The translations under genes and the position numbers were made by a program. A DNA stretch of 5,729 nucleotides from an uncultured Clostridia bacterium (lineage in GTDB: Bacteria > Bacillota > Clostridia > UMGS1883): NCBI GenBank assembly GCA_947624455.1, contig CANQKL010000110.1, forward strand, positions 1 through 5,729, read 5' to 3'. The notes under the pieces are model-generated. The model was given only the letters and a program-made list of their open reading frames with translations. It did no database searches and was not told the origin of the DNA. Positions 1-5,729 of this stretch are shown one piece after another (the stretch's first letter is position 1; the number at the start of each line of letters is the position of its first letter).

Positions 1-1351
1 TACCTATGTAGCCCACAAAGGTCATAAGCGTGCCGAAGCTCATGCGTCCGTCCAGCACCTGCCAGCCCCCAAGTCCCCATACAAAAAGGCCGCCAATGGT
101 CATAAGATAGTTCAGCATCGGGAAAATGCGGGCGGACATAAGTCCCTCACGCACGCGCACGTCGTAAAGCTCCTGAGTGGCACCCTCGAACCGGCTGACC
201 TCGCTTTGCTCCTTACCGAAGGCCTTTACCACCCTAACGCCAAGGAGAGAATCGTTGATGATACTGTTAAGCTTGCTGGATTTGTGCCAGCCGATCCACT
301 TGAAGCGGTTAAACTTGGGTATGACCTTTTTAATTATGTAAACTATAAGCGGGATCGGCAGCATTATCAGCACAGCCAGCAGAGGATTTGTAAAAAATAC
401 CACGCTGCCTATACCGATTATCGTAATAGCGTTTACGATGAACTGAGGCAAACCATCGTTCAAAAAGTACTGTATGTCAAGGGCGTCGGAATTTACGCGG
501 TTCATCAAGTTGCCGGTGTGCTTGGAGTTAAAAAAGCTCATGCTGAGCTTCTGCATGGCTCCGAAAACCTCGCTTTTGATGTCGTAGATTATTTTGCTGG
601 ATACGGCCGCTCCAACGCGCCCCTGCATAATGTTTACGGTCAGAGTCAACAGCTCAAGTCCGATCATGAGCAGCACAAATTCCACGATATGTCCGTAATA
701 CCTGCCCCCCTCCGTAAGCACCTGGTCATAGAGGGTGCTGCCGTTCAAATAAGGCCGCAGAAGGCCCACAAGGCTGCTAAGGATTATCATGACCATTACA
801 AGGGCCAGCTCCTTTTTATACCTGGGCATATAGCCCAGAACACGAAGGAAAAGCTTTTTCTTACTCTGACACTTTGGACAGGTGCGGCGGCCCTGCTGAT
901 AAGGAGTGCCGCATTTGGGACAGACCCTGTCCTCCTCGCCCCGATGGAAATCCTCGTCCATAAGCGGTTTCCCCTCGCGGAGCCTTTCGCACACACGGCA
1001 AAGGTTGCCGACGGTTCTGCCGCAGGAATCGGTGAAGGCCGCGGCGACAGTCTCCGCATCCCCGCTTATAGCCAGCACCGCGCCGGTAGTCAAATAGTTC
1101 TCAACCCTGATCTCCCACTGGTCAAAGCTATACGTCTCAAAGGCCCCGTTGTCAGGCCGGGCCACGATGAGCCGCTTTTCATCGGCCATGAGCCAGACCT
1201 CACAGTAGTTCCCGTCGGCGCCAAGATCGCTTTTGGCGGCGACAATGATATCCTCAGTCTTTACCCCAAGGCCGCGCACAAAATCCGTGACCCTTTCGTC
1301 AGGCGTATCAAAGCCTTTTAAGCCGGGATAAAGCCCGCTTTTATTCTCCAT
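1..1351 (-). CDS. ABC exporter, permease half, with N-terminal PH-like domain and zinc ribbon (partial, C-terminus beyond window)
   Basis: The reading frame opens at ATG 1351 and stays open for 450 codons to the left edge. Residues 1-130 form a soluble domain (strands around 48-98, then a helix) that resembles a bacterial PH-like fold; that is an impression, not a proven match. Residues 144-161 form a zinc ribbon (CPKC, 10 residues, CPKC), and a further CxxC sits at 118-121. A type I exporter membrane domain follows, with hydrophobic segments near 181-199, 221-241, 304-320, 322-342 and 411-430. It carries the family-like stretch MSFFNSKHTGNLMNRVNSD (271-289) and the coupling-helix region around 360-385 (LNSIINDSLLGVRVVKAFGK). 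Walker A, signature and Walker B would lie outside the window, so ATPase competence cannot be judged. The start is supported by GGGAGG seven bases upstream. Substrate is unknown. The gene lies 52 nt after tlyA and probably has its own promoter. Confidence 0.88.
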   Translation of the reverse strand, partial: MENKSGLYPGLKGFDTPDERVTDFVRGLGVKTEDIIVAAKSDLGADGNYCEVWLMADEKRLIVARPDNGAFETYSFDQWEIRVENYLTTGAVLAISGDAETVAAAFTDSCGRTVGNLCRVCERLREGKPLMDEDFHRGEEDRVCPKCGTPYQQGRRTCPKCQSKKKLFLRVLGYMPRYKKELALVMVMIILSSLVGLLRPYLNGSTLYDQVLTEGGRYYGHIVEFVLLMIGLELLTLTVNIMQGRVGAAVSSKIIYDIKSEVFGAMQKLSMSFFNSKHTGNLMNRVNSDALDIQYFLNDGLPQFIVNAITIIGIGSVVFFTNPLLAVLIMLPIPLIVYIIKKVIPKFNRFKWIGWHKSSKLNSIINDSLLGVRVVKAFGKEQSEVSRFEGATQELYDVRVREGLMSARIFPMLNYLMTIGGLFVWGLGGWQVLDGRMSFGTLMTFVGYIG

Positions 1352-1358
1352 AGAAAAA

Positions 1359-1364
1359 CCTCCC
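1359..1364 (-). promoter_or_regulatory. Ribosome binding site of the ABC exporter gene
   Basis: The minus strand reads GGGAGG, then TTTTTCT, then ATG at 1351. The seven-base spacer is close to ideal for a Firmicutes start, and this decides the start codon of the exporter. Confidence 0.85.
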
Positions 1365-1365
1365 G

Positions 1366-1381
1366 AATCTTGGGAAAGATT
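1366..1381 (-). repeat. Small perfect hairpin next to the ribosome binding site
   Basis: The minus strand reads AATCTT, loop TCCC, AAGATT: a six-base-pair perfect stem with a four-base loop, ending two bases before the GGGAGG ribosome binding site. The UUUCCC around the loop can instead pair with GGGAGG (two of six pairs are G-U), so the hairpin and an occluded ribosome binding site exclude one another. The structure is seen; a regulatory role is inferred and weak, because the stem is short and AU-rich. Confidence 0.4.
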
Positions 1382-1384
1382 AAT

Positions 1385-1421
1385 ATACCACCCCAATATA
1401 TTATCATACATTCGGTGGTAT
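1385..1421. repeat. 37-bp dyad at the tlyA / ABC exporter junction (operator or transcript-end hairpin)
   Basis: The outer arms are a perfect 8-bp inverted repeat, ATACCACC (1385-1392, plus strand) and GGTGGTAT (1414-1421). Inside them a second pair, AATATAT (1395-1401) and ATACATT (1406-1412), matches 6 of 7 as DNA. In minus-strand RNA it pairs fully, because the odd position is G-U. Only one base versus two separates the inner and outer arms, so the RNA would form about 15 pairs closed by a GAUA loop. The tandem stop codons of tlyA (TGA, TAA) fall in and beside the loop. No U-run follows the stem directly, so it is not a classical intrinsic terminator. The centre lies on the candidate -10 box of the exporter promoter, which favours a repressor operator. 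The two roles could coexist. Confidence 0.7.
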
Positions 1422-1430
1422 GTTTGTAAA
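1403..1430 (-). promoter_or_regulatory. Candidate sigma-A-type promoter for the ABC exporter gene
   Basis: On the minus strand TTTACA (1425-1430; 5 of 6 to TTGACA) is followed after 16 bases by TATGAT (1403-1408; 5 of 6 to TATAAT). A start of transcription near 1396 would give a leader of about 45 nt before ATG 1351. The -35 box lies in the last codons of tlyA. The left arm of the dyad sits in the spacer and the right arm just after the start site. The region is only about 27% G+C (1381-1450), where chance matches are common, so confidence is moderate. Confidence 0.5.
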
Positions 1431-2195
1431 TAATGTGTTAATTTTATGCAATATGTCAAGGTTTACACCGCCTTGAACACCGTTTTTAGCATAGAGCAAA
1501 AACTCGGCGTTTCCCTCCGGCCCAAGTATGGGAGAGGCTTCTACCCCCTCCACATAAAAGCCCAGCGCGGCGGCAAAACCGACGATATCCTCCACGACTC
1601 GCCGACGAACGGCTGGATCCCTGACGACTCCCTTTTTATTAAGATGCTCCCTGCCGGCCTCAAACTGGGGCTTTATAAGGGCGACCAACTCGCCGCCCTC
1701 CTTGAGAAGCTCCTTTACAGCCGGCAAAACCAGCCGCAGAGAAATAAAAGCGACATCAACCGAGGCAAAATCGACCTTTTCCGCCAGCGCGGCGGCGCGC
1801 GCGTCGGTACCCTCCATGTTGACGACCCGTTCGTCCTCTGCAAGCTTTGGGGAAAGCTGCCCATGGCCCACATCTACCGCATAGACCTTGGCGGCTCCGC
1901 ACTGGAGCATACAGTCGGTGAAGCCCCCGGAGGAAGCTCCTATATCGACCGCCGTCTTTCCACGAAGGTCGATCCCAAAGGCCGTAACGGCCTTTTCCAG
2001 CTTCAGCCCGCCTCTGCTCACGTACCTCAAGGGTTCGCCCTTCAGCTCTATCTCCGCCCCCTCGGCGTCCTGCCCCGCCTTGACCGCCGGACGGCCGTTG
2101 ACATACACCTTTCCCTCGGCAATAAGGCGCTTTGCCGCGTCGCGTCCGCCGACAAGCCCCTTTTCAACCAGGATCACGTCAAGCCGTTTAGCCAT
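1404..2195 (-). CDS. tlyA: TlyA-family rRNA 2'-O-ribose methyltransferase
   Basis: This 263-residue protein has an N-terminal S4 RNA-binding domain (about 3-60: RLDVILVEKGL, AKRLIAEGKVYVNG) and an FtsJ-type Rossmann methyltransferase domain (about 60-235). The family linker RYVSRGGLKLEKA is at 57-69, AdoMet motif I DIGASSGGFTD at 84-94, VDVAFISL at 146-153 and LIKPQFEAGRE at 173-183. K65, D147, K175 and E231 align with the proposed K-D-K-E set of Mycobacterium TlyA (K69, D154, K182, E238), with matching spacing over the last three. The family methylates C1920 in helix 69 of 23S rRNA, and some members also C1409 of 16S rRNA; I cannot tell which applies here. It adds 2'-O-methyl groups from AdoMet in the cytosol. 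The name 'hemolysin' sometimes given to it is historical. The ATG overlaps the end of dxs by 8 nt (ATGGCTAA), implying translational coupling. It ends in tandem stops TGA TAA. Confidence 0.95.
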   Translation of the reverse strand: MAKRLDVILVEKGLVGGRDAAKRLIAEGKVYVNGRPAVKAGQDAEGAEIELKGEPLRYVSRGGLKLEKAVTAFGIDLRGKTAVDIGASSGGFTDCMLQCGAAKVYAVDVGHGQLSPKLAEDERVVNMEGTDARAAALAEKVDFASVDVAFISLRLVLPAVKELLKEGGELVALIKPQFEAGREHLNKKGVVRDPAVRRRVVEDIVGFAAALGFYVEGVEASPILGPEGNAEFLLYAKNGVQGGVNLDILHKINTLFTNIPPNV

Positions 2196-4017
2196 TGTCT
2201 CTCATCCATTCTTCTATGGAGGCGGCAAGCTTTTCCCGAGTAAGTCCGTAACATTCCTCCAGCTCTCCCATAGTGGCATGGGGTACAAAGCCGTCTGGCA
2301 GCGAGATGAGCTTGGCGCGTAAGACCTTACCGCGCAGCATCAGGTTGGTCACAAGCTGTTCGCCTATGCCGCCGCAGCGAACTACCTCCTCCATGAACAC
2401 CAATTTTCCTGTCTTAGCCAGACTTTTATAGATTGTGGCAGTATCAATAGGCTTGACGGATCTCAAATCAATAACCTCGTCAAGTTTTTCCGCGCAGTCC
2501 ATGGCCCTGCCGACCATGGAGCCATAGGCGGCTATGGTCAGATCCGTTCCCTGGCGCAGAACCTTTGCCCTGCCCAGCACGAAGTCGCCGTTATCAAAGG
2601 AACGGCTCTCGCTGCCCCTGGGATAGCGAACGGCGATCGGGCCTTTATGCTCCTTTACCGCATAAACGAGCATCTTTTTCAGCTCCTCCAGGCACGATGG
2701 AGCAAGTATAGCCACGTTAGGTATGGCGGAAAGGAAAGCCACGTCAAAAACTCCCTGATGAGTGGCGCCGTCTCCGGGAACCAATCCCGCCCTGTCTATG
2801 GCCAGCACGGCGTGAAGGCCGGAAATAGCAAGGTCGTGAATAACATTGTCATAGGCCCTCTGAAGGAAGGAAGAATATACGCTTATAACGGGAACAATCC
2901 CGCCCAAGGCCAAGCCCGCCCCGAAGGTGACGGCGTGGCCCTCGGCTATGCCCACGTCAAAGAAGCGGTCCACATATTTTCTCGAAAAGTCCATGAGTCC
3001 GCTTCCCAGCGTCATTGACGGAGTTACGACCGCCAGATTTGGAATTTCATCGGCCAGAGCGCACATAGTCTCACCAAAAACAGCCGAATAGCTGCTTCCC
3101 ATGTTTTCCTTTATCCCGGCTTCAAGCTCAAAGGGCGAAACTCCATGGTACTTTTCCGGCGCGGTCTCGGCGTAGGAATAGCCTTTGCCCTTCTGAGTGA
3201 CCACATGAACCAGCACGGGTTCGTCCATGGTAAGGGCGCGCTTAAATATTTCCTCCATTTCCGGTATATTGTGACCGTTTACAGGGCCGAGATATGTAAC
3301 GTCCACAGACTCAAAGAACGTTCCGGCGGACACGGCGTACTTTATATGCTCCTTAACAAAACGGGTGGCGGAATACAGACCCGGGAATTTTTTTAGCTTG
3401 GCCTCAACCTTGTCCTTCATTTTTCGATAGCCCAAGCCCGACCTGGCCCTTGTTAGGGCATGGGAAATTCCGCCGACGTTTTTTGTTATGGACATCTCGT
3501 TGTCATTCAGTATTATGAGCAAAGGCTTGCCCAAATGTCCTATATGGTCGATGGCCTCCATCGCGAGGCCGCCGGTGAGGGCTCCGTCCCCGATAACGAC
3601 ACAGATCCGACCGTCCCCGCCGGTTATCTCGTTGGCCACCACCGCCCCGATGGCGGTGGACAGGGAGGCGGAGCTGTGGCCCGTGACTGAAAAATCATAC
3701 TCGGATTCTTCGGGGCAGCAGAAGCCGCTGATTCCATCTATATGCCGAAGCTTTTCAAGGCTGCGCCCTGTCAGCAGCTTGTAGGCGTAGGACTGGTGTC
3801 CCACGTCCCAAATAAGCTTGTCCTTTGGCTGATCCAGCGCACGGCAGGCGGCCAGAGTCAGCTCCACCGCCCCAAGATTGCTTGCCAAATGGCCGCCGTT
3901 TTCGGCCACCGCAGTCATTATTTTCTCTCTCAGTTCATTGGCGAGGATCTCCAACTGAGTGTAAGTAAGCTTTTTAACGTCGTTAGGCTTTTTTATCGTA
4001 TCAAGAATTCTGTCCAC
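2188..4017 (-). CDS. dxs: 1-deoxy-D-xylulose-5-phosphate synthase
   Basis: This cytosolic, thiamine-diphosphate-dependent enzyme condenses pyruvate and glyceraldehyde 3-phosphate to DXP with loss of CO2, the entry step of the MEP isoprenoid pathway (DXP also feeds thiamine). From GTG 4017 it has 609 residues, normal for the family. Visible landmarks, with E. coli equivalents by alignment, are H43 (H49), H74 in WDVGHQSYAYK (H80), GDGALTGG with D144 (D152), N173 of the ThDP/Mg motif (N181), Y381 (Y392), R387 (R398), E359 in IAEGHAV (E370), R409 in DRAG (R420), D416, H420 in DGATHQG (H431) and R467 in RYPRG (R478). The catalytic set is therefore complete. The ThDP domain covers about 1-300, the pyrimidine-binding domain 305-470 and the transketolase C-terminal domain 485-600. 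GTG 4017 is preferred over TTG 4050 because MDRILDTIKKPNDVKKL matches the usual family N-terminus. The gene overlaps rqcH by 17 nt and tlyA by 8 nt. Confidence 0.96.
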   Translation of the reverse strand: MDRILDTIKKPNDVKKLTYTQLEILANELREKIMTAVAENGGHLASNLGAVELTLAACRALDQPKDKLIWDVGHQSYAYKLLTGRSLEKLRHIDGISGFCCPEESEYDFSVTGHSSASLSTAIGAVVANEITGGDGRICVVIGDGALTGGLAMEAIDHIGHLGKPLLIILNDNEMSITKNVGGISHALTRARSGLGYRKMKDKVEAKLKKFPGLYSATRFVKEHIKYAVSAGTFFESVDVTYLGPVNGHNIPEMEEIFKRALTMDEPVLVHVVTQKGKGYSYAETAPEKYHGVSPFELEAGIKENMGSSYSAVFGETMCALADEIPNLAVVTPSMTLGSGLMDFSRKYVDRFFDVGIAEGHAVTFGAGLALGGIVPVISVYSSFLQRAYDNVIHDLAISGLHAVLAIDRAGLVPGDGATHQGVFDVAFLSAIPNVAILAPSCLEELKKMLVYAVKEHKGPIAVRYPRGSESRSFDNGDFVLGRAKVLRQGTDLTIAAYGSMVGRAMDCAEKLDEVIDLRSVKPIDTATIYKSLAKTGKLVFMEEVVRCGGIGEQLVTNLMLRGKVLRAKLISLPDGFVPHATMGELEECYGLTREKLAASIEEWMRDNG

Positions 4018-5729
4018 TTTTTTCCGCCAGCTCCTTTCCCGGCTCCACAAGAGCCGTACTGTATCCTTCGTATATCACCATGCCCGCTTTAGCGCCGCCC
4101 GGCTTCTTCACATGGCTGACCGGGCAGTAATCCACTTCAACCTTTGGGGAATTTTTCCCTTTTGAGAACCAGGCCGCAAGAGACGCGGCGGCGGTAATGA
4201 CATCCGGAGGGAAGTCCTCGCCCTGATATTTTATCAGGACATGGCTCCCCGGTATGTTTTTCGTGTGGAGCCAGAGATCGCGACTCCGTCCTATTTTTAG
4301 CGTCAGATAGTCGTTTTGGACGTTATTGCGCCCGACGAGTATGGTATAGCCACCGTATTCAAATTCCATCGGCTGAGAAGGAGCGGGTCGGCGGGGCTTT
4401 TTTCCGGTCTCCGTTTTGATGTAGCCCTCGGCTTCAAGCTCGGCCCTGATCTCGGCCAGTTCCGACAGACTGTGGGCGTTTTCGACCGAAAGAATCACGG
4501 ATTCAAGGTACTGTATCTCAGTTTTTGTGGCCTCTATCTGCTCCCGGGCGTAAAGCTCGGTGTTCTTGGCTTTGCGGTATTTGTTGTAAAAGCTTTTCGC
4601 GTTCTGGGACGGGGACTTGGTAATGTCAAGGGGGATGGTTATTTCTTTTTGATCCTCGTCGTAATAGTTCACGACGGTAACGCTCTTATCCCCTCTATTT
4701 ACAAGATGGATGTTTGCGGAGAGCATATCCCCGTATATCCTGTACTTTTCCCTGTCAAGAGAGGCTTTGAGGTCGTTTTCCAGCAGAGCGAGCTTTTTTG
4801 TGGCCCTTGAAAGGCTGTTCCCAAGCACTCGGGAAATAGCGGCGCTATGATTTTTCATACGGGCGTCCCTGTCGCGAAGCCGGTAGAACTCCTCCACCGC
4901 GTCATTGACGGAAGGCATAGGGCGCAGACTCATACGACCGCCGTACTGGCGGATCAGGAAGGGAGCGAAATCAGCCGCGCCGCCGTCCTCCTTGACCAGC
5001 AGGCAGGGTTCAAAATCTCCGGCCCGTACCCGGTCAAAAAGATTTTCCAGCTTAACGGCGGTCTTTTGCTTCATATTCGGCGTCATTTCGCCAACGGCGA
5101 TATTTCCGTCGCCGCAGGCGGAAAACAGACATTCCCTGGCCAAAAGGGGACTTATGCCGCCAACTCCCGAGGTTATAGCCTTGTCGGCAGGCACTCCGTC
5201 CTCAGCTGACTCCAGCACCTTCAGGAAATCTCGGGACTTTGCTTCCATAGGGTCAAGCCTGCCGCTGTCCGGCGGAAGCATATACTTAAGCCCCGGCAGC
5301 ACATTGCGGACGGAGCTGACCGTAAGATCCACGTGCTTCACGCTGTCAATTATCTTCATATCGTCATTGAGAAAGATCAAATTGCTGTTGCGGCCCATTA
5401 TTTCACAAAGCAGGTGCTTTGGGGTCAGATCACCCAGCTCGGTATAGCTTTCAATCTCAATATCGACAATTCTTTCAAAACCCAGTTGGCGCACCGCCGC
5501 GACTCTGCCCCCGCCCAAGTGCTTACGCAGCAGCATACAGAACATCGGCGGGGCGGACGGATTCTCAAACCGGCTTTCGGTAAGATTTATACGGGGATTG
5601 GCGCTGTTGGCGCTGAGCAGCAGTCGCCGCGCCTCGCCCGCTGACCGCAGCACGAGTACGACCATATCCCGCTCCGGCTGCTGGATTTTATCTATTTTAA
5701 ACCCTATCAGGCCCTGAAGCTCGTTCACT
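4001..5729 (-). CDS. rqcH: RqcH / NFACT-family ribosome quality-control protein (partial, N-terminus beyond window)
   Basis: RqcH (also called FbpA in older fibronectin-binding annotations, relative of eukaryotic NEMF/Rqc2) binds 50S subunits carrying peptidyl-tRNA and recruits tRNA-Ala to add C-terminal alanine tails that mark stalled chains for degradation. In the 575 visible residues I see NFACT-N (to about 185; IGFKIDKIQQPERDMVVLVLR near the start and GFERIVDIEI at 83-91), a helix-hairpin-helix region, a coiled-coil middle (about 275-440) and NFACT-R (about 455-560) with GRNNVQNDYLTLKIGRSRD, DLWLH (484-488), GSHVLI and KPGGAKAGMVIY. The GTG at 5728 is internal: family proteins normally have about a dozen more residues before this point, so the true start lies just outside. 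E85-R86 occupies the place of the D97-R98 tRNA-contact pair described for B. subtilis RqcH. The stop TGA (4001-4003) lies inside the start of dxs. Confidence 0.95.
   Translation of the reverse strand, partial: VNELQGLIGFKIDKIQQPERDMVVLVLRSAGEARRLLLSANSANPRINLTESRFENPSAPPMFCMLLRKHLGGGRVAAVRQLGFERIVDIEIESYTELGDLTPKHLLCEIMGRNSNLIFLNDDMKIIDSVKHVDLTVSSVRNVLPGLKYMLPPDSGRLDPMEAKSRDFLKVLESAEDGVPADKAITSGVGGISPLLARECLFSACGDGNIAVGEMTPNMKQKTAVKLENLFDRVRAGDFEPCLLVKEDGGAADFAPFLIRQYGGRMSLRPMPSVNDAVEEFYRLRDRDARMKNHSAAISRVLGNSLSRATKKLALLENDLKASLDREKYRIYGDMLSANIHLVNRGDKSVTVVNYYDEDQKEITIPLDITKSPSQNAKSFYNKYRKAKNTELYAREQIEATKTEIQYLESVILSVENAHSLSELAEIRAELEAEGYIKTETGKKPRRPAPSQPMEFEYGGYTILVGRNNVQNDYLTLKIGRSRDLWLHTKNIPGSHVLIKYQGEDFPPDVITAAASLAAWFSKGKNSPKVEVDYCPVSHVKKPGGAKAGMVIYEGYSTALVEPGKELAEKSGQNS
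4031..4037 (-). promoter_or_regulatory. Probable ribosome binding site of dxs, inside the end of rqcH
   Basis: The minus strand reads AAAGGAG, then 13 bases, then GTG 4017. The spacing is longer than ideal; a weaker GGCGG (4024-4028) lies six bases from the GTG. Both sit within the last codons of rqcH, so initiation of dxs probably relies on ribosomes finishing rqcH. The site is more consistent with GTG 4017 than with TTG 4050, which it would follow. Confidence 0.5.

Noticed and set aside
206..1321. Plus-strand open frame of 371 codons opposite the ABC exporter
   Set aside because: The minus strand here encodes a clear zinc ribbon and ABC membrane domain. The plus frame gives a composition with no recognisable domain, and it is explained as a shadow of the exporter's codon pattern.
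1366..1381. Small hairpin as an intrinsic terminator
   Set aside because: The stem is only six AU-rich pairs, and the U-run follows after GGGAGG rather than directly; the site fits a leader better.
1446..2243. Plus-strand open frame of 265 codons opposite tlyA
   Set aside because: It is antisense to all conserved TlyA motifs, shows no domain, and has no convincing ribosome binding site; a shadow of tlyA.
2458..2499. Apparent short deletion in the C-terminal domain of Dxs (AEKLDEVIDLRSVKPID)
   Set aside because: Many clostridial Dxs proteins have a longer loop here, but the E. coli enzyme has a similarly short one, so this is normal family variation.
4018..4050. TTG at 4050 as the start of dxs, adding 11 residues
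   Set aside because: The added residues (LWSRERSWRKK) do not resemble Dxs N-termini, and the AAAGGAG site lies downstream of the TTG. GTG 4017 gives the usual family beginning.
4316..4810. Plus-strand open frame of 164 codons with some hydrophobic stretches opposite rqcH
   Set aside because: The hydrophobic runs are antisense to the charged coiled coil of RqcH, a known artefact; no homology or start signal is seen.
5726..5728. GTG at 5728 as the true start of rqcH
   Set aside because: The family has about a dozen conserved residues before this point, and the frame is open to the window edge, so the gene is cut rather than starting here.

Overview
The window reads as ordinary chromosomal DNA of a Gram-positive anaerobe of the Firmicutes, most likely class Clostridia. 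The reasons are a bacterial RqcH (NFACT/FbpA family), a Dxs and TlyA of clostridial style placed head to tail, strong GGGAGG/AAGGAG ribosome binding sites, and GTG starts. Base composition is about half G+C apart from one sharply AT-rich junction near 1381-1450. All four genes lie on the minus strand, so they are read from high to low coordinates. The long open frames on the plus strand are shadows of these genes.

From right to left: (1) 4001-5729 is rqcH, cut at its 5' end by the window edge; it encodes the ribosome quality-control factor that directs C-terminal Ala-tailing on obstructed 50S subunits. (2) 2188-4017 is dxs, 1-deoxy-D-xylulose-5-phosphate synthase, the first enzyme of the MEP isoprenoid pathway, with an apparently complete catalytic set. 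(3) 1404-2195 is tlyA, an S4-domain plus FtsJ-type rRNA 2'-O-methyltransferase with its K-D-K-E catalytic set. (4) 1-1351 is the N-terminal part of an ABC exporter; it carries an unusual cytosolic N-terminal domain and a four-cysteine zinc ribbon before the membrane domain. Its ATPase half lies beyond the left edge.

rqcH, dxs and tlyA overlap (17 and 8 nt) and look like one translationally coupled operon. A 52-nt, AT-rich gap separates tlyA from the ABC gene. This junction holds a large dyad (1385-1421) whose centre contains the tandem stop codons of tlyA and also coincides with the -10 box of a plausible promoter for the ABC gene. The dyad could be an operator over that promoter or a hairpin ending the tlyA message.

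I do not see a clearly new multi-gene system. The points most worth a second look are the dyad junction, the unusual N-terminus of the exporter, and the pairing of two large-subunit factors, RqcH and TlyA, that may act around the same rRNA helix.
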